64,000 nucleotides of DNA from Macrostomum hystrix (lineage: Eukaryota > Platyhelminthes > Macrostomidae): positions 5,937,501 to 6,001,500 of the forward strand of contig CATNEN010000003.1 of the NCBI GenBank assembly GCA_950097015.1. Reading direction: 5' to 3'. The position numbers and the translations under genes were made by a program. This document shows positions 21,540-32,348 of this stretch, piece after piece. Every line of letters begins with the position of its first letter. Position 1 is the stretch's first letter. Below the pieces are notes generated by a model. The model searched no databases, was not told the DNA's origin, and saw only the letters and a program-made list of their open reading frames with translations.

Positions 21540-21775
21540 GTAGTGTGATCGACTAGAGCGACTTGAAGGTCGGGAGTTTCGATCCTCGACTCCACTGGAA
21601 CAGTTTGTGTCCATTAGCAAGACAACTCTGCGTTGTTTCAGTTCAATCAGTTGTTTAATGGGTATCAGCATCAACTGGGGTAATTGATGGTCTGTTGCGT
21701 CCCCCCAGTCCATGGACTGAACAGCCATAGTCTTTCGATGCACATCGAATGAGACAGGTGTAATAAAAATATTGT
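21540..21775 (+). mobile_element. SINE family B copy
   Basis: This copy keeps a degraded head (GGTCGGGAGTTTCGATCCTC), the TTTGTGTCCATTAGCAAGAC block and GGGTATCAGCATCAACTGGG. It also keeps the palindromic core CAGTCCATGGACTG and the tail GACAGGTGTAAT. Confidence 0.8.
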
Positions 21776-22008
21776 TAATGCTTTTATTTATTAAAAAAAT
21801 ACCAACGAGGGAATTTCCGCATTCTAACAAATCCATGTAAATCAAACGTAGAAACTATTTCGTTTCGTCGTAACCTTACTCTTTCTTTATTATTTATCGA
21901 ACAGTTAATTTTGATTGGGACTTTATCATGTAGACCATTTTTATACTGAATTTAGTAAGGACATGAAAAATACATACTAAAGTTATAACTATACAATATT
22001 TCGTGCAG

Positions 22009-24875
22009 TCTTCAACGTAACGGCAACGGATTCAATAGCATCGGTTCAGGAAGCGGCGCCTTCTTGGTCAGCAAGGCCTCCACAGGCCTCAGCCAGACGG
22101 TTGGCACTGCAACGTCGCCGCTTTGCGCCGCAGTTCTCACCAACGCCGACGATGCTCGCCTATCGAGTCTACTTTCTGAAGTGGACGAATTCGGAGACAC
22201 GGTGCTGGGCCGAGAGATCGAAGCATGCGAGGAGGGTAACAACTTCTCCGTATCGCTGGGTGTGCTTCGGTGCCTACTGGCTAAACGCTGGTCACTGCGA
22301 CCATATCTGTGGCGCCAGACACTGCTCACGGGTGCCCGCAGTGGTCGAGCCTGTTTGCTGCAGGTGCTACAAGATCAGGATCCCGAAGCGTGGACAGCGG
22401 CGCTACGCTACAACGACGGTGAAGATGGCAAAGCAGAAGCCAACGAGTCTGAGGGTGGGCCTAGTGGCAGCGTGTTGCACTGGGCTGCGGCTGGCGGCCA
22501 TCCCGGTCTGCTGGTGTCGCTGGCGAAAAGTTTGCGAGTCGCTGGCGGCGATGTCTTCAGCGTGGATGAGGAGGGAAATACTTTTGCCGATGTTTTTGCG
22601 GAGAGGTAAAATAGCTTGCTAAATTTTACCTGTATTCGAAAATTTATTTTGCATAATGTGTTTTGATGGCGTAACAATACAACCACCCATCAGACACCGT
22701 CGCCTGCTACCCGACTTATGGACTTTTGAGCCGACGCCAGCCACAGCCGCTGACGATTTTCGCCGTCTACTAGAACTAGTTGACCCACCGATCACCACGA
22801 AGCCAGCTGACAAGAGGATGCACAACGCTGCACTGAAGTCCCTCGCGTCAGCCACCTGGCAGGTAAAGCGACTGGCCAGTCGTAAAGACGGAGAAAGCTC
22901 CCGCGAACGAGCTGAACGAGCTCGCCAAGCGGTCCGACTGTGCGCTCTAGCAGACAATTGTGGCAGCCTGGTGACTGCGCTGGCAATACTCGATAGACTT
23001 CGTCCAGCTGATATTGACGAAGACTTTCTTCGCGAGCTGACACTGGCTGGCTGGTCTGCCGCAGTGCGTCCGCTTCTGCTGTTGGCCCACGCAAGACCAA
23101 TTGAATGCTGCTTAGGCGTTGCCAACGCCTGCTGCGAAGCTCTTCGACGTCTTCATAATGGCGACGTCGGCAGCGGGGTCGGAGGTCGGTTTTCCGTTTT
23201 CGTCAAGCAAATCCGAGCCTGGTGTTTGGCCCGAGCTACATTCAACGTCGAAAATTCCGCTAGCGTTGCGCTTCTTGACCTGAAGCGCTGCGCCGAAAAC
23301 ACTGCCTGTGCCGCGCTTGAGCGAGTCTGGTCAGTTGCGGTCAGAGACGATCGCGATGGTGGCGGAGCGTTCGGCAACGACTGCGATGATTGGCGGGCTC
23401 GAGTGCATCGGCACTTTTTCGAGGGCCGTCAGCCCCGTTTGCGACCCTGGAGGACTGACTTCGATGCTCTCTCTCGAACTGAATGTGTGCGCGCTTACAC
23501 TGAGAGAGTTTGGCAACAGATGACGATGGAGCCCCCAACTTCTTTGAAGCAGCTGCCCCGTCTGCTGCTGCTGACAGGACCGTCACCTAGAATGAAGCTA
23601 ATTGGCCAGTGTGTGTCACTTGCCTTGTTAATATTATTGCTACTAGTACTGGCGATGAAACAGGGAACAGCGGAGCTTTCTAGAACGCTGTACATATTCA
23701 CGTGGCTCTGCTTTCTGTGTCAGACAGGTCAGGAAGCTCAGGAATTTTTCCATTTGCGCTGCCTAGAGTCTCAAGTGCCACAGTTGCATCCAGCCCTCTC
23801 GGTCTGCTGGGCGCTAGCCTCGACTGCAACGGTGCTGGGGCTGACATTGCGGCCACTGGAGCCTCTGGCTTTTTCGGGTCGAGTTCTACTGGCTGTGAGC
23901 GTGCTGCTCTGGCTAGTTGGTCTGCTGAACAGAGTTGCTGCCTGCCAGTTAATTGGCCGCTTGCTGCTTCAAGCTGGATTTGTCATCATTGACGATCTCC
24001 TTCCGATGGTTGTAATTCTACTGCCGCTGATTGCACTGACTACCATTTTGATTGGATCAGATTGGACTGTCGGACAGCCAATTATTACACTGCTTGGCAA
24101 TGAGACAGAAACCATCGAGTACTACTATGCCGGATCGTCAATAAACTGGCAAAAGAATGGTATGGTTTTTATAAAGTTGTAATAACAGTGAATCATGAAG
24201 AAATTTTTATGCAAAAAACATGCTGTCAAAGTTAATTTCATGTCACACCCCAAAACTTCAGGCACTTTTCAGTGCGCCACCCTAATTTGGTTGGTGCTCT
24301 CCATCGTGCTGTTAACTGGAAGAGTCCCAAGCACTCTGAAGCGCCGATCTGATCTGATCAACCGACAGCAGTTGCGTCATCGCCTCGCCACAGCGCTGCG
24401 CCTTCGGGACGCCTCTCCAGGTCCACTGCCCGTGCCATTGAATCTTGTCTACGCTGTCGTCTTTGTCTGGCGCCAGATTTTCGGTCGCCGAGTAGTTCGC
24501 CTGCGACGCGGCAGGCACCAAGACTGCGGCGTCGATTTGAGCAGAGGTCGCAGCAATGGTGGAGACTCATACACAGGCGGTGGCAATGGAAGTAGCATTA
24601 GTGGCAATGGAATAGTTGGAACTCTGGGAAGGCGTTCCAGACCCTCAGAGTCCGACGCCAGGGCCACTCAGTGCATGTACCAGAGTGGTCACGCGGGCTT
24701 GTCCGCAGCCGAGGCCGAAGATGGCAGTACTAATCCGCTGTTCTCAGCGGCTTCGGCTGCAGCAGCCGCGTCCTGCGCTCACCGGGACCTGCGCCAGTTT
24801 CAGCTGTTCCAGGCCGGCGCTCTCCGTGGATTTCGAGCTCACCTGGCGGAACTCAGCTCAGATGGGGCTAATTAA
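22009..24875 (+). CDS. TRP-superfamily-like six-TM channel with ankyrin-like N-terminus (5' incomplete)
   Basis: Three exons join in phase: 22009-22605, 22694-24159 and 24262-24875, with 88- and 102-bp introns (donors GAGAG|GTAAAA and AATG|GTATGG). They give 891 residues with no start codon, since the first exon opens at an acceptor (GTGCAG|TC). The N-terminal part holds at least one ankyrin-like segment (VLHWAAAGGHPGLLVSLAKS). About six hydrophobic helices follow, from LIGQCVSLALLILLLLVLAM to CATLIWLVLSIVLLTG. After the last comes RQQLRHRLATALRLRD and LPVPLNLVYAVVFVWRQ, placed like the TRP helix and the LPPPFN-type segment of TRPC/TRPM channels. SPRMKLIGQ before S1 and GRVLLAVSVLLWL resemble TRPM patterns. 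The pore loop has no filter I recognise, so permeation is uncertain. The C-terminus is Gly/Ser-rich. Family is inferred from layout. Confidence 0.55.
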
Positions 24876-25625
24876 AACCATTTCAGTCTATTTTCTTCTG
24901 TGACTCGAATTTGGTAAACAAAGGACACTAAAATTAACGAATTCTGTCAAAATCTTTTATTCACTTGAAGCATGTTTTAATGGTTATAATTTTTGTCTGC
25001 TATTTCTGATATTGTTTTCTCTGACCCCGCTAAATATTATTACTCATGTTTCAAATTGGTTTTTGAGCAATTTTTACCCTCAAGTTTCTAGATCCAAGAT
25101 CGATGGACACTGTGAGAACAATTTTCTTGAACTTTTCTGATTAGAAAAATATTGACAGTTTTCATTGCAGCTATCTCAGGACTGAATGTACCAGAATTTC
25201 GGTTTTAAAATAGTTTTTCTAAGCTTCAATTCAAACATTAATTTTTGCAGCAAAATTAATATTATTGCTCGAATAACAAGGCAAATTTTTTGAGTCTTTA
25301 TTGCATCCCACATATACTTCGTCGATATACGGTTCAGTTAAAAACTAATTGACGTCCTTTCTGAGGTGACGATCTCGATTTTTAATTGAAGCGGCTCGCG
25401 TGCCGAGAGATGACAACCGCTTTCTCAGAAAGTGAATTTGCTAGTCCTTATTTATCTCTTCGCCAATTTCGCCAATCGACCATGATGACAGAAGCATAAA
25501 ATTGGCTGCGTTTTGAGGTGCAAAGGGTCTGTCACAATGTACCATTTGACTTGTCAGTTTTATTTGATTGCAAAGTTGTCACTGTTATTGAAGCGTATTT
25601 TGATCAGAGTAGTAAACAAATTTTG
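24876..25625. other. Intergenic, nothing recognised
   Basis: AT-rich sequence downstream of the TRP-like gene. ATTAAA occurs at 24870-24875 and 24930-24935 and could serve as a weak polyadenylation signal. No other feature. Confidence 0.5.
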
Positions 25626-25627
25626 TA

Positions 25628-25830
25628 AATACAAAATAACAGTTGATTACACCTGCCCCCGATTGAACAACTTCGAATTACCTCAATTAACCTATTTAAC
25701 AGCTGGGTAAAGCTATATGGGTTGCTAAGGGATGCAAATTGTTGAAACGGAATCAAGAATCGAGCGAGCGTATCAGGGTCACATAGCATGGTAGTGTAAG
25801 GCAACAGCTTTTAGCAAGTCAAGTAGTTAC
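25628..25830 (-). mobile_element. SINE family B copy, degraded
   Basis: The minus-strand tail GGCAGGTGTAATC at about 25640-25655, a block like CAGCTGTTAAATAGG, and a ruined head near 25750-25800. The central palindrome region is missing. Confidence 0.6.
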
Positions 25831-25833
25831 GAC

Positions 25834-26145
25834 TAGGGGCGAGTGGCAGAGCAGTTAATGCTTCTGCCTCTCGCACCAATGTCCCTGACCTCGATTCCGT
25901 GGAAAAGGCCACATTAAATTGGGGTCGAACCTCCAAGGCACAGTGAAGTGTACACTGCTTGACGATGAGGAAGTCAGGGCAGATGTACACACCTGCATGA
26001 GCGTATGGCTGCGTATAGTATCTGTATGCGTGTGTGCTCAGGAGTCAGCGGAATGGGCAGAATTGCCTCCTCGCTGGCTGCAGGTCTAGTGGCACCAAAT
26101 GATGTACTATTGCCTGTAGCCCTCCTGCAATTATTCTTGCGATTA
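25834..26145 (+). mobile_element. SINE family A, most complete copy
   Basis: A tRNA-like head (GAGTGGCAGAGCAGTTAATG for the A box and ACCTCGATTCC for the B box) is followed by a body of about 240 bp containing AAGGCACAGTGAAGTGTACA and GTCAGGGCAGATGTACAC. It ends GCCCTCCTGCAATTATTC. It ends about 25 bases before the stop codon of DEG/ENaC copy 6, so it may form part of that gene's 3' UTR in antisense. Confidence 0.8.
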
Positions 26146-26168
26146 GTTACGACAGTTTCACCTGATCG

Positions 26169-27836
26169 CTACTCGCTCGGAGCAGGAGTCTGTTGCGTTG
26201 CATCGCCACGATTCGCAGCCTGGTTGCTTGACTGATCACTAATTTCCTTGTCTTTCGAGGCAAATAAAAGCGCAAGATCGTGAAGAAATTGCAGCAGCTC
26301 ACAGACAGTCAGCAGGGACATGCCCAGATAGATGCCTAGAATGCCGCCCACGTCTGCGACGAAGCTCTCCAAGCTATATGACCACACGTAGGTGGTGCGA
26401 TCAGCGTTCTGGCTGCGAACCTCCAGCTGCAGCTGTAGAAAGTTTGACCTGACAAAATCTGAGGCCAGCTTACTCGTTGTGCCGAACTCGTTCATGACAC
26501 GCTTTAAGTAGGCCATTGCGGGTAGGCCTGCTAATTCTGTTTCATTCGGAAAGTCCAGATTGTCAAGGAAGCTTCTAAGCGAGTCGGTTGACGGCCAGTT
26601 AACTTCATTCACAGCCGCTAGGTAGCTGCGCTCCGTGCATCTACTAGCCGTTTCGCATTCTTTCAAGGGCTCCTCAAAGTTTAAACTGTTTTGATTATCG
26701 AAAAGCCTGCGAATATCTTCAATGTTTCCCCAGCCGCTGCTCAGATTGTAGATCGATCGATCACTCAGACGCGGCCAAGGCTCCGGTAGGAATGCGCAGG
26801 TGGCATTGAAAGCGCGCAAGAATTGCTTCTGTACAATGGTGTTATGACAGTGCGCGTAAGTGTACGCAAACGTGTAAGGTGATCCATCGAATGGATTAGT
26901 TACTTGGATATCCGGGTGCTTTTCAATGCATTTCGACAAGTCATCTTTGCGTACTTGCTCTGTCATACTTAGCTGCACATTGTAGCCTTTTCCAGCATCC
27001 AGTGTTACAGTGGTGTCAAAAGAGCTAGGCAAATGTCCCGGCTGAGTGACAAACAATGTCAGGGCTGTCCACCTGCCTGGCCACACGAGTGTGTCCCTGT
27101 CCAGGGCCCAGTAGGGAGCTGCTACATTACCGATGGGCGTTGCAAGCTCCGGTAGGTTGGAAGTGCCCATACGAGAATTGGCTGAGTCGATCATCAGCTG
27201 GAGATACAGAGACCTGTTGGGCCCCGTCAACAATTTTCTCTCCGTGCTGTTCAGAGACACAAGAAAGCAGCGAAGATTGCTCGGATGGTAGAACTCAGTG
27301 ACGCGTAAGCCCGAGTAAAGGTGGAACACGCGACTGCTTTGTAAAAGAGAGGCACTGATTACTGTCTGCCTGTAAATATGTCCAAACTTGTTAGCTAAAA
27401 ACGCGTACGGCAAGCTATTTAGCTTCATCAGAGACAACTCATTCTGTCGCAAGGCTGAGCACTCAGTAGCATTCAACTTTGCGCACAAGCTGTTCACAAT
27501 TTCGTCAACTCTGCTGAAGGTTGCATTTAGAAACTCAGCATCGCTACGGTCTAGGACCAGATGCCTACTGCCCGACATTGGACTATCGAAGCAAAAGTAC
27601 AAGTCCGGAAACTCAAACGGCACTGCGTTGGCCAGAAAATGAGTCGTGACCTGGTTGTCGCTGAGCTTGCTGGCGAAGCCGATAAACTGACGCAAAAAGA
27701 GGCAGCAGCAGGCTAGCCAGGCAAGCAGCCAGATGACACGGATGTACAGCTGCTTCTCGTTGACTAGCCGAGCCAGACCGTGCGCATTGGTCCTGGCCAG
27801 TGAAGACTGTACCAGCTGTCTCGCGACTACCTTCAT
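26169..27836 (-). CDS. DEG/ENaC family sodium channel, copy 6 (divergent)
   Basis: An intact intronless 555-residue channel subunit, clearly the most divergent copy. The N-terminus reads ARTNAHGLARLVNEKQLYIR and so keeps the family's His-Gly gating motif, unlike copies 1-5. TM1 is WLLAWLACCCLFLRQFIGF and the post-TM1 block is FEFPDLYFCFDSPMSGSRH. The ectodomain has FAYTYAHCHNTIVQKQF and ASRCTERSYL in place of the copy-conserved forms. The filter/TM2 block GGILGIYLGMSLLTVCELLQF keeps triplet GMS. The C-terminal tail is polar and Gln/Asn-rich. The opposite-strand TRP-like gene separates it from copy 5. The position and the kept His-Gly motif suggest it reflects the older form from which the others expanded. 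Confidence 0.92.
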   Translation of the reverse strand: MKVVARQLVQSSLARTNAHGLARLVNEKQLYIRVIWLLAWLACCCLFLRQFIGFASKLSDNQVTTHFLANAVPFEFPDLYFCFDSPMSGSRHLVLDRSDAEFLNATFSRVDEIVNSLCAKLNATECSALRQNELSLMKLNSLPYAFLANKFGHIYRQTVISASLLQSSRVFHLYSGLRVTEFYHPSNLRCFLVSLNSTERKLLTGPNRSLYLQLMIDSANSRMGTSNLPELATPIGNVAAPYWALDRDTLVWPGRWTALTLFVTQPGHLPSSFDTTVTLDAGKGYNVQLSMTEQVRKDDLSKCIEKHPDIQVTNPFDGSPYTFAYTYAHCHNTIVQKQFLRAFNATCAFLPEPWPRLSDRSIYNLSSGWGNIEDIRRLFDNQNSLNFEEPLKECETASRCTERSYLAAVNEVNWPSTDSLRSFLDNLDFPNETELAGLPAMAYLKRVMNEFGTTSKLASDFVRSNFLQLQLEVRSQNADRTTYVWSYSLESFVADVGGILGIYLGMSLLTVCELLQFLHDLALLFASKDKEISDQSSNQAANRGDATQQTPAPSE

Positions 27837-28280
27837 TTGGATGCTATTTCAGTGGGACGGTAGCAACAGTGTGAGAGTAGATCAACTTCAAGCTGATCGT
27901 TTTGTTCCTTGAGTTCATGGTCGGTCGGTAGGAGGCTTTTTAAGCCAATCGGTGAGACCATTTGTGAGATAGAGGCATTAATAACCAGACTACCCAGGTT
28001 GCTGTGGTCGCTGTAAATATTTGCACAATTTTTCCGGCTTGTCAATTTGCCCGGCTTGTCATGTCGGGACCTACACCCCAGGTTCTTAGGTAAACATAGA
28101 TAATGATCTATTCCCAGGTAGTAGGCCGAAGGAAACAAAGCCAGGTAGACCGGGATTTATGATGTCTGTAAAACAGCGAGTAATTGGAAAGGCGTATATT
28201 TATAATTTGTATGGAAGAGCCTTAATGTATGTAGAAAAAAATCACAGAAGAAAGTTTTGATGAAAGCATGGGAGAGGTTG
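27837..28280. other. Intergenic, 5' flank of DEG/ENaC copy 6
   Basis: Non-coding sequence. A 101-codon minus-strand open frame has no recognisable motif. Confidence 0.5.
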
Positions 28281-28282
28281 CG

Positions 28283-28545
28283 TATATAGTGCAGCCGACA
28301 GCTCAGCCGCAGCTATTGCACAGCGCATCGGAAGGCTGCGTACGGCTGTTCAGTCCATGGACTGGGGGCGGACGCCACACCCAACCCTCAACTACCTTAG
28401 CCGATGCTGGTACCCATTTGAACTGTAGCAATGCGGAGTTAAGTGTCTTGCTAAATGACACAAATCGTTCCAGTGAAGATGCGAATCGAACCCCCGACCT
28501 TCCAGTCGTTAGTCCGATGCTCAAACTACTATTCTACAACCCCTT
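28283..28545 (-). mobile_element. SINE family B copy
   Basis: On the minus strand the head has the B box GGTTCGATTCGCATC-like region near 28485-28500. It continues with TTTGTGTCATTTAGCAAGAC, the core palindrome CAGTCCATGGACTG (near 28350) and CCGCAGCTATTGCACAGCGC read on plus. Nearly full length except for the 3' tail. Confidence 0.85.
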
Positions 28546-28949
28546 GCGCATATATACAGGCAGAGGAAGTTCTTGAACTATCCGTAAAAGACAGCCACAG
28601 GAAAAAGTTTCCAGAATGTGAGCACATTATAACAAATAATAGAAATTAGTAATTCCAGAAATATCGTCCCAAAGTATAATTCTTCGTAAATAATTCGTAA
28701 AGTACATGTAGTGAGCATGATTTCCAATCTATCAGTTCTCTGATTTAGCATACGGCAGTCTTAATCTACCGAACGACTAAAATGCTCTTAAATAAACAAT
28801 TAGAGTCGTTCAATTGACATAGAAAGCTAATATATAAATAGCATTATATATTTGTCAAAAGTCCTGACCAAAACCATCGGTGAGGGCAGACTGACAGTGA
28901 TGCTTTATTTTCTTGCAGTATGTTTTTTAGTGTCAGCTGAGTGTACATA
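28546..28949. other. Intergenic with a probable polyadenylation signal
   Basis: AT-rich sequence. A minus-strand AATAAA at 28904-28909 lies about 40 bases beyond the stop codon of the gene at 28950-30896 and is probably its polyadenylation signal. Confidence 0.55.
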
Positions 28950-30896
28950 TCAAGCATTAGCTGCATATACAGCCCTTTGTATCAGCTGGACAGTTGCAGC
29001 CACTGTTTCATCAGACGCGTACGTTGTCTCTCGAGTCAGTTTGCCTACTGGATGAGCCCGAGGTGGACAAGAGCGGGAATAGCTTAGGCGAGACACCCGA
29101 CAAGCTGTACTTGCTAGCGGTAGTGTCAGGCCTAGGTGTGGCTCCAACCACTGCAGCTCATGCGCATCCCTGTCAGTAATGTCGGCCTTTGACGTTGCTG
29201 GAAATTCTTTTGAAGGCCGTGATTTTTGCTGCTGGTGTCTCAGCCGACTTTCAAAAGCGGCGCTGCCGACTCGCTTACCTCGAAACCGCCGCACTTGATT
29301 CGCATCGGTTTCGTCAAGGCGTTGAAACAGTCGACCCTGATAAGAGGGTTCGTAGTGCGGGGCGGTGAGCTGCCCACCGTCTGAATCGACTGATCGGCTA
29401 GAAGCGTCGCAGGCGAGGCCGTGACTAGGCAGCTGTGCCGGCTCCGTGCGGATCGCCAGCTCCTTCAATCGAGCCTGCCGGCGTTGATGACGCTCTAGTC
29501 GAGCTAGTCGAGCTGTGGCAGCTTCAGCGGCTAACATTTTGTCCTGGGCAACGCGGTGCAGCTCCGCCGCAGCCGCTGTAGCCGCCTTCTGACGATCAGC
29601 GTGGCGCTGTTCGAATCCTGGTCGCAGTGTCTCGATGTCTTCGGCAATACGACGAGCGTGTAGTTCCGGCAGAGCCTCTGTTTGAAAAGCCAGAGCATCG
29701 CGTAGCAGTTCCGTCCTAGATAGATCAGACTGGGTCACAATGGTTGGCGTCGAGCGAATTAGAGAGCAGCTCGTTGCAGGACGCCTTCTCGGGCTCATCT
29801 TAGTAGTCACAGATCCTGCCCTTGTCGTTGCTTCATCAGAAAAGTCAGCAAATCTGTTAGATTTTGGGTAGATTAAGGCTCGTGTGTATATTCATCAAAA
29901 ACAATAAAATAGTGATCGTTTTCTTTTAACAAAAGTTATAACTTCAGCTTTGTACCTTGTCCCTCCATCAACTATTCTGTCATCTTCGTCGGTGTCAGTG
30001 TCCATCCAGTTTGCTACGTCACGCCCCTGAATGGCCGATGTCGCTCTAGATGTTGCTCGAGATCTAGAACCGACGCCTGTCGCAGACTCTTTCAGGGCTT
30101 GACGCAATGGCTCAAAGGCGTCACGAATCTCTCGGCTTCGCATCAGCCGATTCTCTCGAAATGTCTGCACCGCACACTGCCGCAGTTGTTTATCTTCTGG
30201 CCTGACTGTCTCGCGAATGTACTGGCGCTCCTCTCTACGATACTCTGCATCTAGGCGGTGCTGAATGCGTTCATCAATCGGCGTTAGCATCTCCTCGAAG
30301 CTGACCATTTCATGCGGTCCCTCGGCCTGTCGCAGAGCGCAACGGGCCTCCTCGCGGTCCAGTGGCCCGGCCCAGAGCGCGAGGTCGATAAACTCGTCCA
30401 GCTGCAGCCTGCCGGGCTCGTGGAAGCGCATGTGTCGAACTCGGTGGGACATCTTGCCCAGAGAGATTGCCCGGCCGCAGGCCTTCAGTGCTCGCATCAC
30501 GGTCCGCGGCTTCGCTTTCAATCCGCGCAAATCCGAGCTCTCGTACAGGCCGTAGGCGATTCTGGTGGTGTACAGTTGTTGAAATGTCATACCTCGACCA
30601 GCTGTGACAGCGAACGCTCGCCGAACAGCCTGCTCGTTCCATTCGCACGAGTGGCTGTTGTAAGTGAAGTCGAAGCCGGACTTAAAGAACTTGCTGCCAA
30701 GAAATGTGTCCAGCTGCGACAACTGGAAGCCGTCCGCTGCGTACTTCACGTCGATGGCCTGCAGGTAGCAGTGCTGCAGAGAGGAGTCTCGATAGCCCAG
30801 GCTTTTAGCCAAACAGGCGCACTCATCCCAGGTGAGTACGGCAGCCTGTCGCGGATAGCTCAGATGAAAGCGAACAGACTGATAGTCGCTCACCAT
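28950..30896 (-). CDS. Uncharacterised charged protein, possibly EF-hand-like
   Basis: Two exons, 30896-29956 and 29853-28950, join in phase across a 102-bp intron (donor ACAAG|GTACAA; acceptor CTAACAG|ATTTGC) to give 614 residues. I chose the ATG at 30896 (MVSDYQSVRFHL). The frame is open upstream, so a 5' exon ending before ACAACCAAGA remains possible. The first half is helical and has segments shaped like EF-hand pairs (LQLDEFIDLALWAG then MVSFEEMLTPIDERI), though I see no loop with a clean set of calcium ligands. The middle is strongly basic/acidic and helical (RREERQYIRETVRPEDKQLR). The second exon contains a long Ala/Arg/Glu coiled-coil-like stretch (about residues 365-440) and a Ser-rich tail. 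No transmembrane helix or signal peptide. I do not recognise the family; a cytoskeletal or ciliary role is only a guess. Confidence 0.6.
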
Positions 30897-32348
30897 TCTT
30901 GGTTGTCTGTTCAAATATTTTCTAGCAAATTCAAATTTTGCTATTCTGTGGTTAAGGCTTGTTTTATTCCATTTTAAAACACAAAAACATTTCAAAGCCC
31001 CGGCAGTAACTATGGCTGCGCTCTGATTTCAAACCAAAGGCTAGACTCAAGAGGAGTGTGCGGTTTGTGGGTAGACAGAATAAATGATGAAAGATGAGAA
31101 GTGAGGTGAGCTTCTTCTCTTTTCTTCTCTATTGAACGCGCGCCTGCGAAAACTTCTCTCCTTTCAACATTCCAAACCCTTCCTCTCTCTCCCCCCTACT
31201 CTTTCCATTTAGATTTAGGAGAATATCACTACTATATACTTTTAGAGAAAAAGTTGATGCACTAAATTTTATTTTCTTGCCTCCCTACTGTAAACGGTAT
31301 TTTAGTAGTCCATTTAGAACATTGGCATAAGTTTGATAGCATAACGCAAGTTTTATTGCACAATATTGAGACACGATTTTTGCTAGATTTTCATGTAAGC
31401 ATATAGGTAAGAAGGATATAGAGACTTTTATCCGAATTATTCTCGACTATACGAGCTATGAGTAAGTGTACGGTGCCTTACATTTTTTACATCTATTCTA
31501 GCATTGCCGGCCAGAATAAACTGTCTATATTTAGATTCGTAGATTCGTAGACTTATTTTTTGTTGTCACATGACCACATTACATGTAAGCAGCAACGTGT
31601 TTCTCTATTAGCCACTCTAAGTTGCTAAACTGTGAAATGCAGACGCACTAGAGCCAGCCTTAAAGTAAAAACCCATTGATAAAATGTGTCATTTCCTGAT
31701 TGTCTAAAAATAATCCAGATGGTGACACACAAGAGTGAAGCAGCCAGCACAGCCACCAGTGATGCTAGTGGGTAGGTAAAAGAATTACGCGAGAAGTTGT
31801 AAAAAAATTCTATAAATGTTAGTTAATTTTCTATTTGCACAAAAGCCTTGCACAGGTCGAGAATAGTTTCTTTCTTAATCATATATTTTCAATTATTTAT
31901 TAGAGGAGGTGATAAGCGGATTAAGGAATTTCGTGGAATGATTTGTCACTTCTGATGATCACAGAAAATAATATGAAACACGTACAATACTACCGAACAT
32001 GTGTCCCCAAACAATGCCAATCTGAATACATACGATACAATAAAACGAGACAAAAAATACAATTCTGGTGAAATTTATGTGTACGAGTTTAGGAGCAGCA
32101 ATCAGTCATGCGTTAGTCGATTATAAAAAATAATGTTTATACATGCAAGAGCAGTGTTAAACGTGTCAATTTCACACGTCCAACTTGACAATGTCACATT
32201 ACCGGGAAGCGTGCATAGATATTTATTGATTTGATAGTACCTCTTGCATTCTTGACATCATTGTAACACTAATACAGTATTCCTACTTCTACTCAGCAGA
32301 GATAATGACAATCTTCGAGAAACAATTGTTCATAAGGCGGTCTCATGG
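30897..32348. other. Intergenic; 3' UTR of the ATF3/JDP2-like gene at its right edge
   Basis: AT-rich sequence with a short CT-rich tract at 31110-31200. A minus-strand AATAAA at 32222-32227 lies about 120 bases past the stop codon of the bZIP gene at 32349. Nothing else recognised. Confidence 0.5.
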
